NCBI GenBank assembly: GCA_043755595.1
Contig: JAYUSQ010000059.1
Span: 43,965-107,964 of the forward strand
From: VFZP01 sp043755595
GTDB taxonomy: Bacteria; Acidobacteriota; Terriglobia; Bryobacterales; Bryobacteraceae
Reading direction: 5' to 3'
DNA length: 64,000 nucleotides
The notes beneath the pieces are model-generated. The model had not been told where the DNA came from and ran no database searches. It saw only the letters and a list, made by a program, of their open reading frames with translations. Positions 1-8,640 of this stretch are shown one piece after another (positions within the stretch are counted from its first letter, which is position 1; each line of letters starts with the position of its first letter). Position numbers and translations under genes: made by a program.

Positions 1-489
1 AAGGCGCACTTCGGCGGCAAGAAGGCTGAGCTATCCAATGGATCCTGCCGCATCTGCCACAACCGCCCCGCGCACAGCTTTGAAAATCCCGAAGATGCGG
101 TTGATCGCGCGATCACCGCCGCCTCTATCGATCGCAAGCTTCCCTTTGCCCACAAGAATGCCGTAGCCGCACTTCGCACCGCGTCGACCGGCCCTGAAGC
201 GCAACGCCAATTCGTTGCCGCTTATGCTGCCCAAGGCCGCGCGGCGGAAACATCGGCCGCGCAGGTCCGCGCGATCTTTGACCGCAATATTTTTCCGGAC
301 ATGAAAATCACCTGGGGAGCTTATCCGAATCATCTCGGACACCCCGGAGATAAAGACGGCTGCTTCCGTTGCCATGATGGGGCCAAGGCCACGCAGGATT
401 GCAACGCCTGCCACTCGCTGGTGGCGATGGAAGAAGCGGATCCCAAGGTTCTGAAGGATCTCGGCGTTATCGAAGAGAAAGCCAAGTAG
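1..489 (+). CDS. Multiheme c-type cytochrome, C-terminal part (NapC/NirT-like)
   Basis: The reading frame is open from base 1, so the gene begins upstream of the window and only the last 162 codons are present. Three CxxCH haem-binding motifs are visible (CRICH near the left edge, then CFRCH and CNACH near the end), so at least three covalently bound haems sit in this part. The stretch after the first motif resembles the C-terminal half of NapC/NirT or cytochrome c3-type periplasmic electron carriers, which pass electrons between the quinone pool and periplasmic oxidoreductases. The partner enzyme would lie to the left and cannot be seen. The class is well supported; the exact family is inferred. 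Confidence 0.8.
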   Translation, partial: KAHFGGKKAELSNGSCRICHNRPAHSFENPEDAVDRAITAASIDRKLPFAHKNAVAALRTASTGPEAQRQFVAAYAAQGRAAETSAAQVRAIFDRNIFPDMKITWGAYPNHLGHPGDKDGCFRCHDGAKATQDCNACHSLVAMEEADPKVLKDLGVIEEKAK

Positions 490-522
490 CTGCGCGCTAC
501 CATGCGAGGTAGGAGTCTATCT

Positions 523-1089
523 ATGCGCTCAATCCTTCTTCTCTTGGCTTCGTTCACCCTACTGGCGCAACAACCCAATACCGTCTCGACGGCGGTTTCG
601 GTCAGGCAGCCAGCCGCCGTAGGAACCGCGGTTTTTCAGATGCAGTTCGTCGATACGAGTCTGAACTCGACCGTCGACACAGCCCTCGGAGCGCTGGGCG
701 GCGCCGGCGCTTCGGTTGCCACCCTGCGCGACATCTCCGTTTCCCTCAACCAGGGCTTCGTCCTGACCCAATACGATTTCGTGGTCAACGTGCCGGCGGC
801 TGAGTTTGCCGCGACGCGCGACAAGTTGATCGCCGTCAGCCGCGCCTTGGCGAATTCCAATACCCAAGCCGTTGCGTGGAGCACTTCATACACGGCGCTT
901 GACGACGATGCCAAGGCGCTCGAACAAGCGCTGCCTTGGCTGTTGGAAAAGGCGAAGGCGCAAGCGGGTGTGCTCGCAACGGCGATGGGGGCCAAACTCG
1001 GCAAGGTTTCTTCGATCACGACGCCTGCGGTAGTCAAGGCCGGTTTAACCGCAACCGTTAGCGCGACGGTAACTTACCTGGTCGAGTAA
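523..1089 (+). CDS. SIMPL-domain (DUF541-like) secreted protein
   Basis: A 188-residue protein with an N-terminal hydrophobic signal peptide ending near a Leu-Ala-Gln, followed by a fold resembling the SIMPL/DUF541 family of periplasmic or surface proteins of poorly defined function. The C-terminal pattern of long helix, KLG and repeated beta strands ending in VTYLVE is typical of that family. I chose the ATG at 523 rather than the in-frame one at 502 because an AGGTAGGAG ribosome site lies just before it and the signal peptide then starts at residue 1. It lies 33 bases after the cytochrome and could be co-transcribed with it. Confidence 0.6.
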   Translation: MRSILLLLASFTLLAQQPNTVSTAVSVRQPAAVGTAVFQMQFVDTSLNSTVDTALGALGGAGASVATLRDISVSLNQGFVLTQYDFVVNVPAAEFAATRDKLIAVSRALANSNTQAVAWSTSYTALDDDAKALEQALPWLLEKAKAQAGVLATAMGAKLGKVSSITTPAVVKAGLTATVSATVTYLVE

Positions 1090-1105
1090 GAAGCCCGAGC
1101 TCTTG

Positions 1106-2350
1106 TTATTGGGCGGCGATCGCTGCGACCACCATCTGCAGCGTCCGGTTCGTAGCGTCGCCGATCGCTTTCGGATCGCCCGCCTTCCAATCGGCGCGTG
1201 AGCCGTCGTAGGTGTACTTCACGGGCAGGCGGGTTAACTCCGGGCTGTATTGCCCTTCGTTGCCACCCATCTTATAAACCACCAGATCGAGCGACGGGAC
1301 GACATAAATCGCATACCCGCCGGCGCCGCCCTTCCAGTAAGCGTCTCGCGGTACGCCCTCGACGTGGCCATCTTCATTCATATTGAAGTTGAAGCTGTGC
1401 GTGTAGTGCGGATTGTATTTAACCATGCGGCCACACAGGCGCGCGAACTCGGCCGGCACAACCTGTGTCTTACCCCACTTGCCCTCGTGCAGCATCAGAT
1501 AGCCGAAGCGCAACATATCGGTCGAGCGCACCGCGATACTGCCGCCGCCCGGCGTGTGGAACATGCGGCCGTTGGCGTCGATCCCGCCCTTGAGCTTCGG
1601 CCGGTACATCGCATAGCCCCAGGGGCCGAAGCCCAGCGGCGTCGTCAGCCGCAGCCGCAGGTAATCTTCCATCTCCATGCCAGTCAGCTTACGCACGATC
1701 ATCGCGGCCAGGTGGCTGGACGACGTGGCGTACGAATAACATTCACCTGGCGCGCACCACAGCGATTGCCGCAACGCAAAGCCGTCCGTCGTCGAGTACG
1801 GACCGTTGTCCTCGGTGGGTTTCTCCCAAACCTGACGAACGCCCTTCACGTAAACCGGGTTCGTGCCGCGAATGCCGGCCGACATCGATAGAACTTGCCC
1901 GAGCGTGATGTCAGACTTGCGGGGATCGTCCAGTGGCAGTGTCAGCCCAGGCAAGAAATCCGGCGTAAATACTTTCTGGTCAAGCCCGTCCGGAATCAGA
2001 GCCGCTTTCTCCTTCAGCATGATTCCGGTGGCGAGACTGGTGAACGCCTTTCCGCAGGAAGCCAACTCAGGCAGCGCTTCGCGATGACCCCGCCCGACGT
2101 AGCGCTCGTAGACCAGGTGACCGCGACGCACCACCAGCAGACCGCCATGCTGGCTGGTTTGCTGAGTGTAATCGAAGGCGGCGTCAAGCTTGGCCTTGTC
2201 CAGACCGGTCACCTTTCGGATCTGAGCCGGGTCGGAAAGAGACCGCCATCCGCCGGACGAATCGGGTGGTGGAAAGTAATCGGCCGCTCCCGAAGTAGCG
2301 GCCGAAACCAGGACGAATAGCAGCGGTGTTGCGAAGGCTCGGCTGTTCAC
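1106..2350 (-). CDS. Secreted serine hydrolase, beta-lactamase class C / PBP4-like fold
   Basis: A 414-residue protein with a signal peptide (about residues 1-22). The acylating motif SxxK is present as S98-C-G-K101, and a Tyr-Ala-Thr stands where class C enzymes have Tyr-x-Asn. Family members (Pfam Beta-lactamase) include esterases, D-amino-acid peptidases and true beta-lactamases; the substrate cannot be told from sequence. The start is a GTG with no Shine-Dalgarno. It lies 25 bases downstream of the VWA/TadG gene and may have its own promoter, since TATCAT lies close before the start. A second, distinct member of the family lies at 20759-21916. Confidence 0.8.
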   Translation of the reverse strand: MNSRAFATPLLFVLVSAATSGAADYFPPPDSSGGWRSLSDPAQIRKVTGLDKAKLDAAFDYTQQTSQHGGLLVVRRGHLVYERYVGRGHREALPELASCGKAFTSLATGIMLKEKAALIPDGLDQKVFTPDFLPGLTLPLDDPRKSDITLGQVLSMSAGIRGTNPVYVKGVRQVWEKPTEDNGPYSTTDGFALRQSLWCAPGECYSYATSSSHLAAMIVRKLTGMEMEDYLRLRLTTPLGFGPWGYAMYRPKLKGGIDANGRMFHTPGGGSIAVRSTDMLRFGYLMLHEGKWGKTQVVPAEFARLCGRMVKYNPHYTHSFNFNMNEDGHVEGVPRDAYWKGGAGGYAIYVVPSLDLVVYKMGGNEGQYSPELTRLPVKYTYDGSRADWKAGDPKAIGDATNRTLQMVVAAIAAQ

Positions 2351-2374
2351 GCGCCGACTATGATACTCCAGCCT

Positions 2375-3781
2375 TTACTGAGCGACCCGCATGATGTCCG
2401 AAGCCAAATGCCCGAAGGCCTCGTCCAATTGCGATTCGTTGTCAGCGCGCACGTACATCCCTGCCGGGCGATCGGCTTGGAAAGCCGTGCTCGCACCCGT
2501 ATTCGCCACTCGATTCATCAATTCATCTTCGGCGGAGCCAATCGTGTTGCTAAGCCCGATGGCGAAGGTGATCAATTCCAGGCCGCGGCTGTTGGCGTCA
2601 TTGCGCGCCCGGCGGGCGGCGCTATCCAAGGCATTGATTCCGGCATTAACGATGGTTGAATTCTGGTCGATGCGGATGCGACCGCTATTCTGGTTAACGG
2701 GTTTGTAGCCCAGCAGCGAGTTGCCGAAGATGTCTATCTGATTGTCGGTCATGCCAACGTTAGCCCGGGTGAGCGCGACGATATCGGTGGGCACATTCTG
2801 GGCGCCATTGGTGTAGTATCTGCATCCATCGCTGCCGGAGATGAAGCGCTGATCGCTGGTGACCGGCGGCGCACCCGTCGGATCGGCGCGGTAGATGCCG
2901 AGTACGGAGGCTCCGTTGGACGAAGGCGCGATGACACCTGCCTTGGCAGCGGTACTCGAACAATAGCCGCCCTGCACTTCCATATTCGTCACATGCACCG
3001 TGTTCGGTTGCCCGTCCGTGAAGAACAGCAACACATTCAATACACCGGCCTCGGGATTCGCGATCAAAGCCTGATACCCCGTCCAGTATGCGGCCGCCGA
3101 ATTGGTGCCGCCGATGCAGTTGATGTTGTTGATCATCGACGGCAAGGTGGTGCCCGAAGTCGTCTTGAAGTTCGTCGCGATCGGAAAGTCGGTCCGATAG
3201 GAAGTGCCGAATGTGATCAGGCCCAGTTGATCGCGGCCATCGACGAAAGCGTCGGTGAATCCGTTAGCCGCTACGCGGAGATCGTCGCAGGAACCGCTGT
3301 TGGCCAATGAGCCGGACCGGTCAAGGACCATTATGATCTTCACTTCGCGCCGGCTCGTCTCGGCCATCGCCGAAACGCTGACGCTGTTGACGCCAATCAT
3401 CTTCATGAAGTAAGTGGGGGCGGCCGCCGTGGAAGCGACATTGACAACCAGCGTACGTGGTTGAGGCGACGCGGGAAAGGTTACCACCGGATCGGGAGCC
3501 GTCAGTGGAACCCACGCCGCGTTGATATTCGCCCGGAAGTAGCGCTTAGCCGTAGTCTTCGCCATGTCTTGTTGAGCGGTCGGCGAAAGCCCGCGGCTGT
3601 ACGCTTGCACCGCCGACACAGCCGCGGCGTCGGTGGCTGACTGCAACATCGCCCGTACCGAATACACCACGGCTCCGTCGATAGCCAAGCCTACGGCGGG
3701 GATGACGATGAACATGAGCGCGCACGCCATGATCATCAGCACGACACCCTTACGTTTTTTTGCGGATAAATTGCGCTGCAT
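2375..3781 (-). CDS. TadG-like pilus protein with von Willebrand factor A domain
   Basis: A 468-residue protein. A short basic N-terminus is followed by one hydrophobic segment (about residues 12-35) of TadE/TadG type, the single anchor seen in proteins of Flp/Tad pilus loci. A vWA domain starts near residue 147, with the metal-site motif D154-R-S-G-S158. vWA domains bind ligands through a metal ion and are common at the tip or base of Tad pili. The gene is third in a minus-strand operon with two smaller TadE-like genes, with a 14-base gap from the second. The pilin, ATPase and secretin genes of a full Tad locus are not in the window. Family call is strong, role inferred. Confidence 0.8.
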   Translation of the reverse strand: MQRNLSAKKRKGVVLMIMACALMFIVIPAVGLAIDGAVVYSVRAMLQSATDAAAVSAVQAYSRGLSPTAQQDMAKTTAKRYFRANINAAWVPLTAPDPVVTFPASPQPRTLVVNVASTAAAPTYFMKMIGVNSVSVSAMAETSRREVKIIMVLDRSGSLANSGSCDDLRVAANGFTDAFVDGRDQLGLITFGTSYRTDFPIATNFKTTSGTTLPSMINNINCIGGTNSAAAYWTGYQALIANPEAGVLNVLLFFTDGQPNTVHVTNMEVQGGYCSSTAAKAGVIAPSSNGASVLGIYRADPTGAPPVTSDQRFISGSDGCRYYTNGAQNVPTDIVALTRANVGMTDNQIDIFGNSLLGYKPVNQNSGRIRIDQNSTIVNAGINALDSAARRARNDANSRGLELITFAIGLSNTIGSAEDELMNRVANTGASTAFQADRPAGMYVRADNESQLDEAFGHLASDIMRVAQ

Positions 3782-3795
3782 TGGCGGTCTTCCTC

Positions 3796-4449
3796 TTAAT
3801 ACACTGAGATGTTATAGACGCCCGTGTTTTCCTGGAAGCCAGGCAAGTCGAAATCGGGCGAATCGAAATAGGTCTCGGCCACGAACGCGTACTCGTTCTC
3901 GGTCAGTTGCATGTATGGGAACGTCGCGATGGCCGAATCGTCGGTAAAGTAATTGAGAACTGAGCCATCGGGTTGGATCAAGAGAGACGCCGGAGCGCCA
4001 ATGGAACTGGCGCGCAAGGAAGGGTCGCCGATCGTCAATCGCTGCACGATCACATGAGTGTTGGAGTTGCAGCCGGTTGGATTTCCCAGCGCCACACACT
4101 TGGATGCCGGAATCCAGGTAATCTTCGAAAGGTAGACGATGCCTAGTCCGCCCGTGTTCGCCAACCCCAGGCCCTGCCCCAACCGGATCAGAATGTTTCG
4201 GTTAAACGTAGCCGAGAAGTCGACTCCGCGCACATACATTGAGCCTGCATCGCGGTTGACTTGGGCGGTCTGGATGCTTCGGCCTATATTAAGGCCAACC
4301 ACCACCGTGCCCATCAGCATCCCTACCATCGGCAAACCTAGCAGCGCAAGCTCGATAATGGCGTTGCCTCGCTGGCGCTTGGCTCGCAAGCGCCGGAACA
4401 TCCGAGTCGAACGCGCTTCAGTATCCTTCTGCATTTTGCCTATCCTCAT
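3796..4449 (-). CDS. TadE/TadG-like pilus assembly protein
   Basis: A 217-residue protein with a strongly basic N-terminus and then the motif GNAIIELALLGLPMVGML, the usual TadE-type transmembrane segment with a conserved Glu. The rest is a predicted extracytoplasmic region with two Cys residues about 9 apart. The frame is open further upstream to 4560, but the ATG at 4449 is preferred because it forms an ATGA overlap with the stop of the preceding TadE-like gene, which indicates translational coupling. Pseudopilin-like minor components of Tad/Flp pili are the best match. Confidence 0.75.
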   Translation of the reverse strand: MRIGKMQKDTEARSTRMFRRLRAKRQRGNAIIELALLGLPMVGMLMGTVVVGLNIGRSIQTAQVNRDAGSMYVRGVDFSATFNRNILIRLGQGLGLANTGGLGIVYLSKITWIPASKCVALGNPTGCNSNTHVIVQRLTIGDPSLRASSIGAPASLLIQPDGSVLNYFTDDSAIATFPYMQLTENEYAFVAETYFDSPDFDLPGFQENTGVYNISVY

Positions 4450-4949
4450 GGCGCCACCGGCCTCGTAACGTTTCTCGGCAGAGTCTCCAACCGATCGGCT
4501 GACCGGATATTGAACGAGATCGGGCCCGCCGAACCCCAAATCGGCAGGATCCAACTCCAACTGTGGTTCACGATCGCCACTTCGATAATGTTGCCGTCCG
4601 CATTCTTCACCCCGCCGGTGACCTCCACAAAGGTCGTGGGGTTGTAGAATTTGATCTCGACCTTGTTCATGCCAACCGTGCTCTGCTCCAGAAATCCGGC
4701 GCTGTTCTGAATCACGATCCGTTTGATCGAGTCCGTGTGGTTGTACGGACTCATGGTTCGGAAGGTGGTTCCGTAGCGCACCCCTTCTCGCGTGGCGTTA
4801 GTGAACGCGCTGCGCAAGAAGATTGGCATAGCGATATCGACGATACCGAGCATCAATACGAACAGCGGCCAGAAGGCCAGCGAGAACTCGACGAAATACG
4901 AACCCCGCCGCCGCCGGCGCTGAAGTGTGGACTTAGACAGCTTTTTCAT
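4446..4949 (-). CDS. TadE-like pilus assembly protein
   Basis: A 167-residue protein and the first gene of the three-gene pilus-type operon. After a run of Arg residues comes RGSYFVEFSLAFWPLFVLML, a classic TadE signal with the conserved Glu just before a single membrane helix, and the remainder should face the periplasm. A GGAG ribosome site lies about 7 bases before the ATG at 4949. The promoter should lie in the 140-base space shared with the divergent sigma-factor gene starting at 5089, so the two could be co-regulated. Confidence 0.8.
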   Translation of the reverse strand: MKKLSKSTLQRRRRRGSYFVEFSLAFWPLFVLMLGIVDIAMPIFLRSAFTNATREGVRYGTTFRTMSPYNHTDSIKRIVIQNSAGFLEQSTVGMNKVEIKFYNPTTFVEVTGGVKNADGNIIEVAIVNHSWSWILPIWGSAGPISFNIRSADRLETLPRNVTRPVAP

Positions 4950-5088
4950 TTTCAGACTCCGTGTCTGCCAGATAGGACGTCCCAGCTAGCCCATTTCCTG
5001 ACAAGGTACTCCCCACTAGGTTCATTTCGCAGGCCAGTCCGGTGTCCTACTTAGGTGTTCTGGCTAAATATTGCCGCTTCGAAGGTCG

Positions 5089-5753
5089 ATGTCGAAAGTA
5101 ATGAAGGTTCGTGCCCCTCCGGCGCTCGCACCCCTCGAGCTTCGCCTGGACGAAGAGTATACTCTCGCTACGCTTTCCCGTGCCATGGCCCGCACTATAT
5201 CTGCCGCCGATTCCGCGGTTTTTTCCTCGCTCGATGCCGAACTCAATGCGCTGTACGAAGAACACTCCGCCCCTCTGGTGAGGTATGCGAGCTCTTATGC
5301 CCGCGACCCGGAGGCTGGCCGCGACGCTGTCCAGGACGCCTTCATCCGGTACTTCGAACTGCGCCGGTCTGGCGCGGACGTGGGTCAACCCAAAGCTTGG
5401 CTGATTACAGTTATCAGGAATTGCCTCAACGATCGGCATCGGCGAGGCAAGCGGTTGGAAGAGTTCGATGCGGCGGCCACTGGCGAAAGGTACCAGCCGC
5501 AGGCCACGATCGGCGGCGCTGGGTTTGAGGAAGCCGAATCAGCCCGTTGTGGGAATCGATCGCGAAGATCGTGACGCCCAGAGAACTTGCCTGTCTGCGC
5601 CTGCGCGCAGCCGGCTTCACATATGCCGAAATCGGAGAGGCCATGGGCGTTCAATCGGGAACGGTGTCGGCTTTCGTTACGCGCAGCCGTGAGAAGGCCC
5701 GGCCGATTCTCAATCCCCAACCGTGGGGCGCGGGTCGAAGCCCGGCAAAATAA
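5089..5753 (+). pseudogene. ECF-type RNA polymerase sigma factor, frameshifted between regions 2 and 4
   Basis: Two reading frames together encode one sigma-70-family protein. The first (ATG at 5089 or 5101) gives region 2, with the typical pattern of a helix around LYEEHSAPLVRYA, the DAVQDAFIRYF core and an RNCLND helix. It stops at 5574. Region 4, with PRELACLRLRAAG and a helix-turn-helix ending TVSAFVTRSREKAR, continues in another frame from about 5547 to 5753. Adding one T at 5547-5548 would join them as ...SAR-LWES. As written, the protein loses the -35-binding region. It could be a true lesion, a sequencing error, or less likely a -1 recoding site. It is divergent from the Tad-like operon and may have regulated it. 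Confidence 0.75.
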
Positions 5754-5807
5754 CTGCGCGCAATCGCGATATACTCACGGCAGCATTTTTTATAGGAGCA
5801 TTGACCG

Positions 5808-8075
5808 ATGAAGACGCGCGCTTTGTCCGCTTGTACCGTCCTACTGGCCTTCGGCCTGTCAGGCTGGGCCGCCGAATCGAAACTGCCTGCCCCGGCCGCC
5901 ATGAAGGTGGACTTCGACCGTCACGTGCGGCCGTTGCTCGCCGCTAAGTGTTCCGGATGCCACGGCCCGAAACAACAGCAATCGGGCTTGCGTCTCGACA
6001 AACGGCAAAACGCCTTGCGGGGTGGCGACTATGGCCCGGTCATTGTGCAAGGCAAGAGTGCCGAAAGCAAATTGATTTTGCGCCTGGTCAACGGCGACGG
6101 AGGCATGCAGATGCCGCCCACCGGCGCGCTCGAAACCACTGAGATTGCGATGTTGCGCGCTTGGATCGATCAGGGCGCCGATTTCGGCGACGCCGAATTG
6201 AAGGAAGAGAAGCCGAAGGTGGCTGACCCTAAAGTGACTGAATTGATCGGGGCGGTCAAGAGCTTGAACTTGCATGCGGTCGAGACGATGTTGCTGGCTG
6301 ATCCTGCACTGGCCAAGGGTCAAGATGCGGGCGGTTCGACGGCGCTTCATCATGCTGCCGCCTACGCGACGCCTGCGATTTTGAAGGTGCTGCTCGACGC
6401 CGGCGCCGATGTCAAAGCTGAGAATCGTTTCGGCCAGCAACCGCTGCACTGGGCGTTCGCCAGCCGTGAGAAGGTGAGTCTGTTGCTGGAGCGGGGAGCC
6501 GGCGTCAATGCCCAGGCCCACGATGGCCGCACTGCGCTGTATCAGGCCGCCTCGCAGCATCACTCCACTGCCGTGCTTGAGCTGCTGCTGGAAAAAGGGG
6601 CCGATCCGAATCTGGCCACCACCAACGGCCGCACACCGCTGATGGCCGCCGCAGCGGGCGGGGAAGCGGGCATGATCCGCATGCTGATTCAGAAGAAGGC
6701 GAAGGTGAACCTTCATAGCGGCACCGGGTCGGTGGCGCTGATGGATGCCGCCGCCAGCCGGAACGCCGAGGCCGTGGCGCTGCTGCTTGCCAATGGCGCG
6801 GACGTGAATGCCAGGACCAAGCGCAACCAGACCTCGCTGGCGATGGCTGCGACTTTCGGATCCGAGGATATCGCGAAGATGCTGCTCGACAAAGGCGCCG
6901 AAGTGAACGTGCGCGACGAGCGCGGTTACTCGCCGCTGATGTACGCCGCTTACTCGGAGACGATGCCCGCAGGTATCGTACGCATGCTGTTGGCCAAGGG
7001 GGCCGAGACCAATCTCAAAGGGGAAGAAGACGAAACGCCGTTGACGCTCGCGGGCAAACGTGGCGATACCGAAGTGGCCCGGCTGCTCGGTGTGCCCGAA
7101 GAAATTCGCCAGCGTGGCGGCGTAGCCAAGGTCAAAGAGAACTCGCAATTCCGCACGCCCGCCGCCGCCGTGACGCAGGCTCTGGCCGTCCTTGAAAAGC
7201 AGAGCCCGGTCTTCGTTAGGAAAGCCGGCTGCAATTCCTGTCACAACCAGTTCTTGCCCGCCGCCGCCGCCGCGATGGCGCGGGACCGCGGCATCCCCGC
7301 ACCGGCGTCGATTGCCGAGCTTTCGCTTGACCTCGCTGAAAAGTATCCTGAGCGCGCCATTGATATGACCGTCGCCGCCATCGGTAGCCTTGGCTATGAG
7401 CTATTCGGATTTGCGGCGCGGAGTCGCCCGGCCGACGAATACACCGATGCCTCGGTTCACTACGTGAAGGCAGCGCAGAATCCACAGGGATATTGGCAGA
7501 CCACTGGCAACAGCCGTCCGCCCATGACCTCCGATGACTTCATCACGACGGCCATGGCGGCCAATATCCTGCGGGTCTACGGACCGGCGCGTGAAAAAGC
7601 CGACACCGCCCGGAGGCTGGCTAGCGCGGCGGCTTGGCTTGACGCCGCCAAACCCAGGACGACGCAAGAGCATTCGTTCCGCGTGTTGGGCTTGGCTTGG
7701 TCTGGTGGTTCTGCGGCTGCGATTCTGCGCGCCACCAAGGGGTTGATCTCGACACAACGGCCCGACGGCGGCTGGGCGCAATTGCCAACCATGGCTTCGG
7801 ACGCTTACGCAACCGGCGAAGCGCTGTACGCGTTGCATCTCGGTGGCAAATTGCCGGTGAATGACGCTGTCTATCAAAAGGGCTTGCAGTATCTGCTGCG
7901 CACCCAGGCGGCGGATGGATCATGGCACGTGAAGACCCGCGCGCTGCCGTTCCAGCCGTACTTCGATAGCGGCTTCCCTTACGCCAAAGATCAATGGATT
8001 AGCGCTGCTGGGACCAGTTGGGCGGCGATGGCGTTGTCACTGACGGTGGAGCCAACCAAGGTCAGCCGCCGCTAG
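5808..8075 (+). CDS. Secreted cytochrome c - ankyrin repeat - cyclase-like fusion protein
   Basis: A 755-residue protein with three parts after a signal peptide (about 1-21). A planctomycete-type cytochrome domain holds C48-x-x-C-H52 with a methionine-rich end near PPTG. Eight or so ankyrin repeats (about residues 140-430) carry the usual TALHHAA, TPLMAAA and GADV/GAEVN patterns. A second haem site, C475-x-x-C-H479, is followed by an alpha-helical region with DGGW and DGSW motifs, like the QW-type repeats of squalene cyclase/prenyltransferase alpha-toroids. The combination suggests a periplasmic electron-transfer or scaffold protein; no catalytic residue of cyclases is evident. A TAGGAG ribosome site precedes the ATG, and GATATACT about 40 bases upstream may be the -10. 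Confidence 0.8.
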   Translation: MKTRALSACTVLLAFGLSGWAAESKLPAPAAMKVDFDRHVRPLLAAKCSGCHGPKQQQSGLRLDKRQNALRGGDYGPVIVQGKSAESKLILRLVNGDGGMQMPPTGALETTEIAMLRAWIDQGADFGDAELKEEKPKVADPKVTELIGAVKSLNLHAVETMLLADPALAKGQDAGGSTALHHAAAYATPAILKVLLDAGADVKAENRFGQQPLHWAFASREKVSLLLERGAGVNAQAHDGRTALYQAASQHHSTAVLELLLEKGADPNLATTNGRTPLMAAAAGGEAGMIRMLIQKKAKVNLHSGTGSVALMDAAASRNAEAVALLLANGADVNARTKRNQTSLAMAATFGSEDIAKMLLDKGAEVNVRDERGYSPLMYAAYSETMPAGIVRMLLAKGAETNLKGEEDETPLTLAGKRGDTEVARLLGVPEEIRQRGGVAKVKENSQFRTPAAAVTQALAVLEKQSPVFVRKAGCNSCHNQFLPAAAAAMARDRGIPAPASIAELSLDLAEKYPERAIDMTVAAIGSLGYELFGFAARSRPADEYTDASVHYVKAAQNPQGYWQTTGNSRPPMTSDDFITTAMAANILRVYGPAREKADTARRLASAAAWLDAAKPRTTQEHSFRVLGLAWSGGSAAAILRATKGLISTQRPDGGWAQLPTMASDAYATGEALYALHLGGKLPVNDAVYQKGLQYLLRTQAADGSWHVKTRALPFQPYFDSGFPYAKDQWISAAGTSWAAMALSLTVEPTKVSRR

Positions 8076-8089
8076 CCCAAAGCTCGGAA

Positions 8090-8125
8090 CTGAGCCGGGA
8101 GCGTTAGCGACCGGTCTGAAAACGC
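8090..8125 (+). repeat. Short dispersed intergenic element, copy 1
   Basis: This stretch, 15 bases after a stop codon, shares CTGAGCCG, GCGT(T/C)AGCGA, CGGT and TCTGAAAACGCT in the same order with 56554-56603. Copy 1 lacks about 14 central bases relative to copy 2. Both copies lie directly 3' of a plus-strand gene. It may be a dispersed repeat of this genome; only two copies were found in the window. Confidence 0.45.
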
Positions 8126-8143
8126 TCCGGCGCCCACGGTTCA

Positions 8144-8479
8144 CTAAGCGGCTAGCGGTGCGGCTGTTGGGAACATCAATAGCGTGGCCGGCCGCAGTTT
8201 TATGGATTTCGCCCCGCGTGCGGCCGCTGGCCGAAACGGTCGCGGACCGAGTGTGCGACCCGCTTGCACCGCCCGCAGTTCGCGTAACGCCGCAAAAAAA
8301 GCACGGTCATGTTTGTACTGGTTCGAACCGAAGCTCAAGCGGCGGTTCACGGCCGCAGCCACGGCCGCCCGAAAAATCTCTTCTTCCAAAACGCCTCTCG
8401 GATCGAGCTCACGGCGGAGTTCGTTCTGCAGGTTGTCAAAGCGCGGTGTGACGAGTTCCATATTCGTTCCCCCTCGCAC
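8144..8479 (-). pseudogene. Remnant of a Solibacter-type repeat-family protein (C-terminal half)
   Basis: An open frame of 111 codons whose middle reads LDPRGVLEEEIFRAAV...AVNRRL, then DRAFFAALRELRAVQAG. From memory this resembles the second half of a multi-copy Acidobacteriota family whose N-terminus reads like RLEANRRNAQLSTGPRT-EGK; that N-terminal half is seen at 58736-58957 but is missing here. The last 35 codons look like random continuation. The true start is unclear. I treat it as a truncated remnant rather than a working gene. Confidence 0.4.
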
Positions 8480-8506
8480 GACGTTGTAACATGCGGTGTG
8501 ATCGAA

Positions 8507-8521
8507 TCGGGGTCACCCCGA
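8507..8521. other. Perfect 15-bp inverted repeat
   Basis: Seven-base arms TCGGGGT and ACCCCGA flank a single C. It lies between the remnant at 8144-8479 and the TonB-receptor gene, 120 bases before its start. It could be an operator or a small hairpin; no partner regulator is identified. Confidence 0.35.
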
Positions 8522-8628
8522 CGGGGGTAAATGCGGCTAAACCTAAGCTGGCCCAGCGAATAGGGGCGGGAAAAATAATCTGCGAATCTGTGAACGCTAT
8601 CCGCCGGATATTGCGGCGCCGGTTGGGT

Positions 8629-8634
8629 TATAAT
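8629..8634 (+). promoter_or_regulatory. -10 element of a probable leaderless promoter for the TonB receptor gene
   Basis: A perfect TATAAT ends 6 bases before the ATG at 8641, so transcription would start at or next to the A of the start codon. No Shine-Dalgarno is present and no clear -35 was found at the usual distance. Confidence 0.55.
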
Positions 8635-8640
8635 TCCGCA

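Noticed and set aside
5859..7244. Antisense open frame of 461 codons under the ankyrin gene
   Set aside because: Rich in His, Arg and Gln as expected from the reverse of ankyrin codons; no signal or motif.
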